A DNA stretch of 64,000 nucleotides from Zarea fungicola (taxonomy: Eukaryota; Ascomycota; Sordariomycetes; Hypocreales; Cordycipitaceae), in the NCBI GenBank assembly GCA_900169235.1, contig FWCC01000174.1, forward strand, positions 345,977-409,976, written 5' to 3'. Below are positions 21,857 through 34,700 of the stretch, piece after piece; the first letter of the stretch is position 1, and each line of letters begins with the position of its first letter. Position numbers and translations under genes: made by a program. A model generated the notes under the pieces. That model saw only the letters and a list, made by a program, of their open reading frames with translations, was not told the origin of the DNA and ran no database searches.

Positions 21857-24800
21857 ATCGCCAATGTGCATGGAGATGCCGTGTTTAGCGCAAGGCACGC
21901 TGTGAAACTCGGGCAATCACTTGTGGCCTCGAGGTTGTTTTTGTGCTACGACTCATTTTGCTAATTACGTTTCATCGTGGATAGTCTGCTTGAAGGTGTG
22001 ATTGTCGTCGAGAATAATGAATTATGGCAATAAAATAATTGGCCCAGCTTCTCTTGAAACTGTCGGAACTGATATACAGATGCCCTTCCATGCACTGGGC
22101 CGTCGAAGCAGGCAGGCAGTCGTCACTTATTGGACCGCATGCTAGTAGCCTCTTTATATGTAACTAGTATTATCAGGTAAAGTTATTCGCGCATCATTAC
22201 ACTTTATTCACGATGCTGGAATATGCCGTCTTCTTAGTTTTTAATTGATGGCTGTAGTCATGTTCGTCATTCCTCCCTCGCGGTATTTATGCAATGATTA
22301 TGCATCACTGTTGGTGATGCAGTGTTTTGATTGCTTATCCCATCCCCATTGTCATGCAGCGTGAATAAGCGGCATCGGCACTAAATCTCATAGCGTTAAG
22401 CTAATTACGAAATGCGGTAGTTTCCAGTATATTCAATCATCGGTTAGTAGCGCAACCTAGTAGTTTTAAGCTCGGGTGTAATGTGTGAAGTACAATGCCG
22501 ATGAGGCAGCAGCATCAAAGTCGAAGGCAGATGCCGTGGATATTGGTATATTTTTTAAGCTCTCCATCGGAGAATAAACACATGTTTCGATCTTGCTTCT
22601 ACTCTTTGCTGTTTTTTCGGAGGACGGCAAACGGAGAGGGCTGCAAGAATCTGTCGTCTTGGCCTCGGGACTGCTTGTCTTGGCCACGGCGAAGCTTTGC
22701 GCGCTCTACCAGGATATCGGCATTTAGTTTGGCTATACATCTTCCCAGAATCAATTATGCAGCCATGCGGGCGAATAGGAAATCGACTCCGACAAACTGA
22801 CATGTTGGTCTGAGTTGGTAATCACGCCCTGCGCGAGTCAGGGCAAGGTGACACCAGTTCCACGACGATTGGGATGGGTCACAGCCTGCCAATTGCTGCT
22901 TTGACTCTTACCACATTAATAACATTGGCCCTTTCTATGGTTGGTGCGGTTGCTCAGATAATGACTTTTTTCCTAATCTGGCGGCCGCCGCGCGGCTGAG
23001 CAGTTTTGATCAGTCACAGATATGCCAAAAGAAAGGCGACATGTCATTGTCATGTCACCATCATCTCGTTTTTTGTTGTTCCAGACCCCAGCGGCTTGAA
23101 GCGGCCGAGTCTTCACTCTTCAGGGGCGTGGCTCTTTTTGTAATACAGATTATCAACAAAGTGTTTCTCGCCACCGCGCGTTTTTGCCCCAGTTTAGCAT
23201 TTGCCATTGTTGGTAACTTGGTGCGGAGTAACTACCAATGCGTCAATACGAGTAGAGGAAAGACGAGCGTTTTTCTACACAATGTATCTGACACGAGACG
23301 GCATGCTGCTGCTGCACGACCCATTCTTCCTGCCCCAGCCATATCGCCGAAGAGTGGGATTTTGCATGAGTATATGAAATAATTTTTCTTTGAGAGGCGT
23401 GGCCTCTTGTTTTCTTGCGACTTTTTATTTATTCCATATTTACCGTTGGTAGGAGGTGGCGGTCCTCGATGGTGAAAAAATGCGGCTGGCTGAACTACAG
23501 GTGGTCATGGGTCTTTGGGCAAACTGCATACTTGGGGTACGAAGGCGAAGGGGGAAAAAGGAAACAAAAGCTCGGCGGTTGTCGAAATGGTTCCCACAAA
23601 CGGAATATGGTAAAAATCGTTTTGCCTGGCTCGGAACTCTGGTTCTGTCTTTTTTCTGGACTTTTAAGTTTAGAGTATGCATTCGTACCCCTCACCTTGC
23701 ACATCAGGTTAAACTATCTAGCGAAAAGATTAAGGAGAGAGGAAGCATATTCTTGGACTTGAATGTCGTATAAATATCCGAGTTTTTGGATGAGTGTCGA
23801 TGCCGGGGTTAAACATGATCTGATTGGAAATACATCAGCTGGAAAAATGGACAGCCGTCGTCCAATGTCAGAATGTCTGTCTTGGCAATACTTTTCCTGT
23901 TCAGTTATTACCCCTCACCATGCTTTTGTGCCGCAGTGCGAAGCCCGAATGTTCAACCAAGAAAAAAAGGTGCCGTAAAACCCGCTGGCAAAAGCCCAAG
24001 CTTAGCTTTTCTTCGTGGAAGTCGTTGCGGCGTATTTCCCTCCGTTGTCCGATTCCGACGGACTCTTACGTTGTCGTTTAGTTCTTAACTACAAGCATTA
24101 TTATGGACACGTATGACAGCACAGATATTGTCTGCGCATCATTGATAAAGGCTTGATTCCCCCCTTCGTCCATCTAACAGCGAGCTCAGGCTTCGCTCCT
24201 GCCCCTGCGTTGTCCATCGATGAAAACGCCCTATTAGCTTGGTTCTGGCGCTTGCATGCCAGTGCGATCCCTGTCACCGATAAAACAAGGTTCCGAGTGA
24301 GTACCAAATCACGCCGTCGCACAACAACATGTTACGTTTGCGGTCGGGGACGAGTCTCCAAAGTAAATCTATAATGGCAGTCGACAGTACTGTTTCCTTT
24401 GTGCCTTCGTTTATTGCTCTTTTTGCAGTGACATTGCAACGAGATTAAACTAGCGGATCAACGATGAATGTCTGGACACTCCATATCCCTGTATTCCTCG
24501 GCGGAGAGCTTCATTCCGGGCCGGTGCATCGGGTTTCCCCCTCTTTTTGCTTTTTGAGAGACACATTATCAGAGAGGTGTAACAAGGAATAGCCAATCGT
24601 TTGTACGGAGTACTGGGCCGCCCATCAAAGTTTACGCCCCTCCTCTCTAGCCCTCCTCTCGGTTCGGAAAAAGCCTGGATTTTCAATTAAATGGCTTGAT
24701 ACCAAAATAGACGGCCTACCTGTTGGTACGGGACAATACTGACGCCAGTGTGGTGGCGCGACCAAAGTGTGGCCCGGGTCTCAAGCCTACCAAGTAGTCA

Positions 24801-26070
24801 GCTGCAGGGTGGTGTCTGTACTAGTAGTAGTTAGAGATAGTTAGAGGCAGTTCTTCGTTCTTCCCTCGTTTCCCTCGTCAGGTGGTCTATTCACACGCCT
24901 GAGCGGGCTGCTATGACATCCTGTATCCCCGCATGTGGAAAGCCGCCAGGAAAACATGGTGATTGGTGAATGCGAGCGACGCACACCCCTCATCTCATCA
25001 CACTCTAACCCTCACAGGCCTTGCCCCCTCTACTCAGTAGTTGAATGTCTGCTCCCAAATTTTGAAGGTTGAGCATCTTGTGCAAAGAAGAGCGAAAAGA
25101 ACATATATGTGCTGGCCATCTGCAATTTGCTCTACAGAACGATGCTCACATAACGTAGAAGCTAAACTTACACTCACGGCTCTTTACCACCTTGGAGCCA
25201 ATTTTCGGATACAGCTTCGGTTCTCAAGTTTCGTTACTATTGACATTTTACCTAGCACGTATTATAAGTGTAACCTAACGGATTTTTATTTTATTTTTAT
25301 TTATATTTTTTTTAAAAAAAAATCCCGTGGTTACTGCTCCGTATTGACTAATAATCATACCTGACCCTAGGGCCGCAGAAACCGGTGCGTCCCTGAGCCC
25401 GCCTTGTCTCATCCTACATGCCCATAGTTAGAGGTTAGTAGCTAGCTACATTGGTGGTTACCTGACATGAGCCTGACTTAATTAATTAGTTAGTCAACTT
25501 ATTTAGCACATTGCCTCAAATAAGGTAGGCGAGCTGCTCCCACACCTGGGCCGGCCGCTCACTAATATTGATTAGCAGCCATGCATTTCGCTAGTTATTC
25601 ACTCCTAGGTTTGCTTGAGCTTGCAGTTTTGTCGGTAAAGTTCTGTATGTAACAGCAAGTTTGCGTTTCCCCTCTTGTTAGCAATCGCCATCACCGCCTA
25701 CCTCAGTGTGAAGGAGACACCGCTCCATCGCTTTGTCGCATGCCAAACAAGGTTTTCTTGATTCCTCACGAGTACCCTTGAGTGTCCCCCCGGTACCACG
25801 TCACGGTCTTACATGTGCTTTTATTGTGCAAGCCATTGACACGCACTAACACCCAGTCAATTTCATCCACCATGCCGCTTGACAGAATCAACTGCACACA
25901 GAGCAGCATCGTTAGGCAAAGAGGTCCCCATTCTAATAAATATACAACCGTACGCGCTCATCATGCACCCATACGCCCGTACATATCACATACGTAGATG
26001 CATGCATGCATATCCACCTGCCTGCCCGCTCCCTGCTTGGTTGGCCTCTCGTTCGTTCCCTTTTGCTCGC

Positions 26071-26106
26071 TGCCCGCCGTCTGCCCGCCGCCCGCTGCCC
26101 GCCGCC
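26071..26106 (+). repeat. GC-rich imperfect tandem repeat, unit about TGCCCGCCG
   Basis: Three to four imperfect copies of a 9-11 bp unit. A second short CCG/GTC-rich run follows at about 26455-26477. Both lie upstream of the RING gene leader. Confidence 0.7.
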
Positions 26107-27697
26107 TCTTACTTGACAAAGCCTTGCCTAAACGATCCTGGGAGAGAGCGTATTATTCATTCCATGCCGCACGCACCCGCCGTGGTCGTAGTTCCACGTT
26201 AGTTGGAGCCCGGCCAGCAAAGTTGTTGTTAGCTAACATAGCTTTACGCACCTTTTAGCCCTTCTTTCCTGTCCTTCTCCGTCCTTCTCGCTCTCTCTTT
26301 CTTCACCGGGGCGGGACGGAGCAAGAAACAATTACTGCTGGCTGCCCGGCTCGACATCTGAGTGGAAAAGGAAAAACCTGCCTCACTTGCCACCAGCCGC
26401 CCGCCTTCTTTGATAAATACACATCTACCTACTTATTAGTCTGTCGTCGTCCAACGCCGCCGTCGCCGCCGCCGCCGTTTTTCTTGCCCGCCTGATCCAG
26501 CTTCCGAGCCCCTCCTTCCATCGGTTAGGTTGTCTGGGCCTCTTTTTTTTATTATTTCTGGTCCCCCAACTGGTTATTGCCTATTCCTTGTACCTTGTCG
26601 CAGGGTGGCCCTCTGTTGTATTTTACTAACATTTGTCCGTTTCCTTTTGCCGGCATTCCCTTGGCCCATGTTAGGCCTGGAACTGGCATGACTCTGTCAC
26701 TGGGCACGCCTTGATTTCCACACTTGCGTCTCGTCACAGTGCCGCACCCTACCTTTGCATCTTCCTTTTTTTTCCTCCTTCGGCAAGTCTCTTCATCTTC
26801 TCCCATACTCGTGAAGCTTTAAATCGTTCGGCCGTCACTGCCCCGTACTGCCCTCACTCCGTCTCGAGCCTGCTCTCAAGCCAGCCTGCGTACTCTTAGC
26901 AACCCGCCGCCCGCTTCCCCCGTGCTTCGGCCGGGCACTGGTTGTACTTGCCCGTGGCCCAACTTGGTTGCTCATTCCTCTGTCCGCCCGGGCGGTTGCT
27001 TCTTGTCGCCGCCCTCGGCCGCGGCCTGCCAGCTCCTCTTCGACGTTTACGACTCCAAAGCATTCTTCACAAAGCTCATCATCTTCTTCTCGTACCATCC
27101 AAGCTCCTCCTGGTCCTCATTCTTCTCGCTTGCCCCGCACGCCCGTGTGCCGCCGCCGACTCTCAGCCATCTTCTCCACGAGTACTATCCCAGGGAAAAA
27201 GCCACGAACCTGCAGCTATATTATTCCCAACTTTATTTGTATTGCTTTTTTTTTCAGCTATTATCCAGCAGCCAACTCTTTTCTGTTTTATCGGACCCTA
27301 TTACGTTTTAGACGTCCATCTCAGCCGGATTTATTCTTCAAAAAGCCCGCCTTGTATCTGTGAAGAATCGCCGGTCGTGCTCCTACACCAACCTTGACCG
27401 TCCTCTTACACTCGACCACCTCGAAGCTATTCCTATAAACGACCGCGTCGTCGGGGCATCCATACGACGGACCAAGTCCCACGTTTTCTTAAACAGCAGG
27501 TTTTTCTCGCACATTTCTATCTCAGTATTGTTCTGGAGCAAAATACAGCAATTACCAACCGACGTCGTCTCTGCCGGCCGCGCCACATTTAGTCTGTTTG
27601 CCGTCCTTCTGCGTCCACCAAAGTGAGGGAACTGCAATACATTACAGTATCTCGGAGAGGAAATCCTATCGATCTGTTGGCATTGTAATTATGAGTC

Positions 27698-29847
27698 ATG
27701 GACCCAATGGAGTTTATGTTCCATGACACCTCTGGGCCGCCAACCCACGCTAACAATATGCCGCCATCTTCAGCACCTTGGCTGGCTCCCTCACCAGCCT
27801 TCCTGCCACAGTGGTCCTACTCGGCACCCGCGTATCCCCATTACGACGCAAACAACACTGCGTATGCCTCTTCATATGCTCCACTGCCTTCTACTGCACA
27901 CTACATGTCCTCTGGTGTCTCCGGTGCTGCGCGTCAGCCTACAGGCCTAGGACCGAATGGCATGCCGACGAGCTCTTGGCCGCCCAGCTCCGTTCAGCAA
28001 CCTACTGTTAACAATTTGCCAGTCGGTCCATTTGGAACGATGGCCACTGCTAATGTTAATGCACAGAATATTCGCTTTGCTGCTGCCGGCAGAGCAAACA
28101 GGCCGTCAAGCACTCAGACACCTTCAGCGTTTGTGCAGACAGCTGGTACCACACACGTACACGCACTGCCTCGAGCCGTGAATCCACAGTCAAACGCTGC
28201 CTCACATGTACAGCTCAATCCTGAATCTTTGGCTTTTCTTCCTACTGCAGCTTCATCTCGCCCTTTGTCTACCATACAAGCGAATCAAGAAACACTGCGG
28301 GGTCACCAAACTCGCAATAGAGTCTCCCAGATCGCCCAACACGGGCACTCTTCCCCTGGTAAGTCACGGTATCTATATGTTTTCTGTTGTCCACCGAAGA
28401 AAAAGGTTAAATTTATCTTCATGTGGGACTGCTTGGATGCTGCCGTCGTAAATAAACTCTATTTTCATTTTGGCGAGCAGTCCAGCCACTGCGTCCTCGA
28501 TTTTTTAACACATCACATTTTCTGACGCCTAAATTCCTTCCAGCCCCGACCCAGAATATTGCCAGCGAAAGATTTAGTCAAATTTCTACATTTTCTGAGC
28601 GCCGACGTCTGGAGCATTTTAGAGGTCGAAGGCAGATTGGTGCCAGATTCACCGCCTCGGAGCCATACAGCGACGGCTCAAACCCTCGCCGGTCGGCAGC
28701 AGTATTTCACCCCGGCCACCGTCGTCAAGCGAGCATGAATCAAGCAGGTTCCATGGATGATGCTGAATCTAGAAGCATGCAGCTACTTCGCGGCTCAATC
28801 AACAGCAAGTCTGTAGCTTCCAAGGCAGCGCTACAAAGTCTACAGGCTGTCAAGTTGCAGGATTTGGCCGAAAGCGAGAGATGTAGGTCGACCTCGAAGA
28901 TTTGCAACGCCCTAATGCTAATTGTCAAAGCTTGCGTTATTTGCTACAATGAGTACGAAACGAGGTCCCCCGAGGGCATCTGCGAAATGCCGGTTCGGCT
29001 TCCCAAATGCAAACATGTATTCGGTAATCATTGCATTCGAAAGTGGTTTCAAGACTCGGACAGCTGCCCGTACTGCCGTGACAAACTGCACTCTGAGCCG
29101 AAACATTATCCATCATCGACCCGATCCTTTATGGACATGATGAGATTACGAGGCTGGGCTGTCGGTTCAGAGTAAGCCCTGCACCCTGTATTCGTTTTGC
29201 AAGATTACAGCTAATGACGCAATGCCACCAGGATGGCGGATGATTTTTATAGGAGAATTATGAATGGAGATGATGTGGAAACAATATTGAGTGCTTCTCG
29301 CAACACGTCGGAACGACGACCTCCACCTGATAGCGACAACGAAGAGCCACCACGCCGGATACGACAGCGCCGGTCTAGTTCATCGAGCACTGAGCAAGTC
29401 CCGTCGCCGCAAATGCGAAATGTGGCAGGCTTACACCGGGGTGCTCCAAGACGTGAAACGACACGCAGCTCACCTAACCAGACATCCCCTCCACATACGA
29501 TGGCTCTGACAAGCCCGTGGATCTTTACAGGTTCTGCTTCACCCCAGCCGCAAAGCAGCACGCACCATAATATGACCTCTATGTATCAGTCACCCACACA
29601 TGCTGTAACGAGCCCTGCTGTACAACAGTTTTCTTCAGTCATGCCGAACAACGTGCGAGGGCGGCGTTTCATGAATGCACGAGCTATGGCAGGTACCTCG
29701 AATGGAGAAGGTTCGAGCGCAGCTGTCATACCAAATCCTCTACTCAACAGCGCACAAGTATCCATCGGCCTTCAACGGGCAATGAATGACGCTACCGTAG
29801 AAGGCATCCTAGGAGAATCATACGAACCCGACCAGGTATCTCCCTAA
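27698..29847 (+). CDS. RING-H2 finger protein (probable E3 ubiquitin ligase)
   Basis: Three exons, 27698-28358, 28544-29171 and 29232-29847, join in frame to give 634 aa. Intron 1 is 185 bp (GTAAGT, CAG); intron 2 is 60 bp (GTAAGC, CTAATGAC branch, CAG). The N-terminal 220 residues are Pro/Ser/Thr/Tyr-rich and disordered. The central part has a basic helix (FSERRRLEHFRGRRQ). A C3H2C3 RING lies at about 351-398: C-x2-C, then KCKH, GNHCIRKWF and CPYC. The C-terminal third is Ser/Pro-rich. RING-H2 domains recruit E2 enzymes; the substrate is unknown. The start MDPMEFM is the first Met after the long leader. No orthologue name recognised. Confidence 0.85.
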
Positions 29848-31788
29848 GGTACAGTCTACAGGCCGCAGGGATACATGTGGAGCTACTCGCCAGCTTGAAC
29901 ACATCATGGACGGCCCCTTGGCACAGACACCGACCAAGGTCTTATGTTTTATACCATTTCTCGTACGTTTTTGGAGAGTTTTTCTTTCTTGCTTTTGGGG
30001 CTGCCAATTTGGTAGTCATTCAGCGCCATATATATTGGACATAATGGTGGCGTTGGCGTCTTCTACTGCCCCTTTTGGTGGATAGCCTGCATCTTTTGAT
30101 TTATTGTTATTGAGTTGGTTTTGGTGCATACTTCGTTTATAAAGACATATTTAGAACAAAGCGTAGCCTGAGGAAACAAGAGCGCATATTGGCAGCTGTC
30201 TTTTTGTGCCACTTTATATGACGGCAGTATTCCGTTTCTTAACCATTCAGAGCTGTTGTGAAAACAGAATAGTAACCGAAATGCCAGTACTATTTATCGG
30301 TGATTTTGACAAAGCAAAGCTGGGAGGGGGGATCACTCAATTTTTTTTTTCAACTCGAACTCGAGATTGCTCAATCGTTGTAGGCTCTGAATTGATTTCG
30401 GGAACAGGGTAGCAGCGCGTGCGCCACAACTAAAACTGTCTGTAGCAAATCACTAGGCGGAATGTGAGGGCTAATGTCGATGTAGAATAACGACGTGGAG
30501 GCGCTGAAAGACGAGTAGAATAAATACGTTTTAATCACTTTATCGTAATAGCACAAAAGTATAAACCTCCTTCCTCTTTTTCCAATGGTTCTGTTGGATC
30601 ACTCTTGCGAAAGGTGCTTGTCTGTGTTTATTTATTTTAGGTGTTTGTGAGTACCCAGCTCAGCAGGCTGTCGTTGACGAGGCAGCCAATACCAGGGACC
30701 CACTTTTGGCTGTGGCTTTAATGCGCACAGAAGTACGGAGTACTCTCTACAGGTACGGAGTCTGTGTGCAGAGTACAAGGTAAGCACATGTGCCACATCC
30801 AAGTTGCCGCTGAGTAGGCTGGAGCTGGAGCTCACTAGCGTAGTCTGTCATCTAGTGGTGCCACGACTGCTGTGGCGCCCAGCTCCAACGGTTCTAGCGT
30901 TGGTGCTGCTATAAACCAAGTGCTTGTGTTTGCAAAGCGACCAAGAAGTGAAGTCTTCGTCAGTTTGAGCTACACATCGCTGCCACGCCACATTTTAACA
31001 TGCAAGTTTTCCCTAGAGAGCATATGAAACTTTATTGAGAGGAAGCGGGACTTGAAGATTGGAAACTGCTAATAACCATGTGGCGGTCTATAAATGCTGC
31101 GGAATGACTGCAGACCCACTGCTCCATTCATTGTGCCCATTGTTAGAAGTAATTTCAGGTACCTGAGCAGTTAGGCTTTCCCAACTGTCAACTTAGCAGC
31201 ATTAGTAGATACCGAGGTAGGGATGAGCTTGTTACCGTCGCCGACGCCAAGTGCTCTGATACTTTTCCAAAGGACTCCGTGGACGAAATGGTAGCATAAA
31301 TCGCCTGCGTAGTAAATCCATCACTATTAAAGCAGCGTCGGCACCAAAATTACCTGCACCGCTCTAGTGTCCTCATCCCCAGCCACCACCTTTCAGCGGA
31401 CCGGCTCGGGTCGATGGGTCGTCCCCCACCACAGCTGTACCTCTGCCCAGTTTTCTAATACGTTAGTGCAGCAGGCAAGTTAGTACCTAATTAGAACCTG
31501 ATGCTGGCCGCTGTGCATCGATTTCAGCGGTCTTTTGGGTCCCATTGCCAGCCCTTGGCAGCTTATTATAGACAATTATAGGTAGCTTGTAAATCTGCTC
31601 TGTGCCGGGGCCTCTTGAAATCAAAACATTCAACTTCATTTTCCATCCGCAATTCCCCCCTCAAAAACCCGACCTCCTAAAGAACATACCCTAGTTTTTC
31701 TGCTGTCTTTCCCTATCCATTCCTTATTATACCCTCACCTGGAATAGAGAAAATCTTGATACAGCATACATACATACTTTTCCACAGC
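29848..31788. other. intergenic region
   Basis: 1.9 kb between the RING gene and the Leashin gene. Holds RING 3' sequence, a TACGGAGTA motif at 30734-30742 with a partial second copy at 30754, a small perfect-arm hairpin at 30885-30903 (CCAACG...CGTTGG), and the Leashin promoter and leader. The leader ends TTTTCCACAG just before the ATG, so a 5'-UTR intron ending there is possible. Confidence 0.55.
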
Positions 31789-34700
31789 ATGCCGCGAGAC
31801 TCTCGTCGCGAGAGTCGCGAGGACTCTGATAAGCGCAAACCTGACGACAACCGAGAGAGACACCGGGATCGCGAACGAGACCGTCGCCACCAAGACCGAG
31901 TAGGAGACGACACCGACAGACGAAGAGAGACCGATAACCGCCACAGATCCGTCGATTTCGCCACGATGCCTAACCCGACATCATTTACAAACATGCCGTC
32001 CATGGCACCTTCGTCCTCGCCTCCACGTCAACCCTCCAACACCGAAGGCAAAGGCAAGCAGAGGAGACGAGCTCCGTCCAGCTCCAGCTCCTCCAGCTCC
32101 ACCGCCTCGTCTCTTCTTGACATTTCTCGACATTATCCGCAGAATCGCTACGGTGGCTTTTTCGGTACTTTTTTCAAAGCGCCCTCAGAACGGATCCGTC
32201 GTGCTTCTGCCAGACACACTGCCGCCCGCCCGTCGAAGCGTCGCACATCCTTTTACTTTGGCGGGAACTCATCTTCATCCTCTGTAAATTCCGACCTCGC
32301 CTACGGAAATGGATACATTCCCAAGCAGCGTCATCGTCGCCGCAGCAGTGGCGGCAGTAGCAGCTTTCGAAATAGCCGTCCGACACGAACAAGAGACGGC
32401 GATGTGTTAAATACAGGCGCAGCTGGGCAGCAGCGCAGGCCTGATGGCCCGACTCGTGGCAAGACAGATGAAGAGATTTTGGAAATCGGCCGCCAGCTCT
32501 CTGAATTGGCGCGGAAGCAAAACAAGCATGATCTCAAGGCTGCTGGCTACGTCAAGCCCACGGCGCTGGCCGCCACCTCCGCTGCTCTCGGCAAATTTCG
32601 CAAAAGTCGCCAGGAGGCTCGCTCCCGTGGGGTCGGCAGCTCCAAGATGCATGGAGATGCCTCGTCAAGTGACGAATCCGACTGGGAAGATGCTTCGGAC
32701 GACGAAAGCGACGGCGCAGACTCGGTCCTGGCCTATGGATCTTCTGTCGCTGCCTCTGCCATGCACCAACGTCGACCAACCGTGTCTGGCAGCTCCGACC
32801 ACGGTGTCGGGCCATACGCGAGTGGTGCTCTCGTAGGTGGTGGCAGCGCGGCGGCGGCTGCGGCCTTGGCCGATCCCGACAGGAGAGGCTCCATTGTCGA
32901 CCCTCGACTCTTTGGACCCGTCAACTCCTTGCGCGGCATGATCAACACGCCCTGCGGCTTCGGCGAGGACCCGCGTGGGCCTTCGAACAACTATCAGCCT
33001 CCTCCCACCGATACCCGAAGATATGGTACTGCTGCCACGGATTCCGCGCCTGATAACCGCCCCATGCGGGAAGTGTACCCTGTGCCTACGTCTGATCCGA
33101 GGAGATTTGATGCCGATACTTCTTCAAGACAGGAGCTGCCCCGTCGCTCCCGCCCATCTACCGTGCCGCTCGAGCAACCCATCCCAAAGCTCCCCGTTTC
33201 GTCCAAGGTCTACGAGGCGGAGAGACTGGAGGACTCGACCCACCGCGAGTCGCGCCATAGCAAAGACCGCGACAGCCATGGTATTAGCAACGGTGCCGCT
33301 GCTAGCTTTGCAGCTGCCGCTATTGGGGCCGCTGGTGCGGCTGCTTTGGCATCTGACCGCAAAGACAAGAAGGAGAAGAGGTCAGAACGTGAACATGACC
33401 GCGAAAGAGAAAGGGAGCGAGAGCGAGAGCGAGAGCGTGACAGAGACCGCGAAAGAGAAAGGGAGCGTGACAGAGAACGTGAAAGAGAAAGGGAGCGAGA
33501 CAGGGAACGTGACAGGGACCGGGACCGACGTGACCGTGATACCAAACGCCGCGAGAGAGACTCTGAAAAGGATAAAGAGAGCAAAAAGTCGCAGCGTGAC
33601 TCATATTCTTCCTCAAAATATGACGATAAGGACCACAAACGCCACTCGAGGTATGATGAACCCGAGGACACCCCACGCAAGCGCCGCGAAACAGAGTCCG
33701 ACTACTATGCGGATCCTCCGTCATCCTCTCGCAAGGATCGCAGTAAACGGGATGTCACTTTCGACGACCACGGCGAATCTTCACGCTCTTCAAGGCGTGA
33801 GAGCAAATCTTTTAGCCGTGACGACCACAAGGATGATATGCGCAAATCCGTCGACAAGTACGCCGCAGGCTATGATCAGCCTAGTACGAGCATCAAGGGA
33901 AACCCCCTTCCCTACCAAGTGGCTGATGGGGCCTTTTCCGCCGCAGACTTGTCTGCTCCTCAAGTACCGCCCGGGCGTCCACTGACACCGAACATTGTCA
34001 CGGTCGACCGGGAGCCAAATTTTGACGACGACGATACTCCATATTTGCCACTGCATCCTTCTGAATCGAGATTGAGCCGGAAAGACTCCTTTGAGCTGGA
34101 GGAGAGGGCACACAGTTCTCAGGAATACAACCGAAGTCGCCATCGAGGCACTCACGACTATGAAGAAGGCGAGCACGAAGCTCGCAGCATCTATGACCAG
34201 GCCAAGCACGCTACTATTCCGGTCGCCGCGGCTGCTGTTGCTTCTGCCATTGCAGTGGAAGCGGAACGTTCCCGCGAGCGTCGCCGTGACCGCTATGATG
34301 AGGACGGCTCCCGAGACCGAGACTCCTGGAAGAGAGATGCCGTCCAAGAAGAAGCCGACAAGTACTACAGAGAATCCGTCATTGCCCGAAAGATTGAGGA
34401 AGAGCAGATGCGTAGCCAAACGCCAGAGAAATCAGTCGTCAGCAGGTGGGATGGGGACGATGCCAATGAGGATCAGAATGTCACAATCACGACTCCACCA
34501 GAGATGGTTGAGCAAGCCAAGACTCTTGGTCCTTATGACGCGCCAAATGCAGACGTTCGAATTGACAACCAGCTCTTCCCTATGGATACTATGAAGTTTG
34601 ACAAGAAGAGCGGCAAGCGCAAAGAGACTCCCAAGTCACGCGACCCGGACTGTGAACGAGACCGTCCGGTTCTGAACCTTGTTTTCCCTACTCCCGTTCC

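Larger units (their letters stand above)
21335..27697. other. 6.4 kb gene-poor intergenic region
   Basis: No convincing protein gene on either strand. It includes a CTA/ATT microsatellite at 21821-21856, C/T-rich sequence from about 25780, GC-rich short repeats at 26071-26106 and 26455-26477, and what is likely a long 5' leader (roughly 26300-27697) for the RING gene with many overlapping short upstream ORFs. A large regulatory region or an unannotated non-coding RNA is possible but cannot be shown here. Confidence 0.6.

Noticed and set aside
26835..27637. Several overlapping ORFs of 85-150 codons in the RING-gene leader
   Set aside because: All frames are open together because the sequence is C/T-rich and stop-poor; the products are Pro/Ser/Leu-rich or Arg-rich mirror images of each other.
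28359..28543. Read-through end of the first RING-gene exon to 28525
   Set aside because: A GTAAGT donor at 28359 and a CAG acceptor at 28543 join in frame to the RING exon; the read-through sequence is AT-rich and unlike the flanks.
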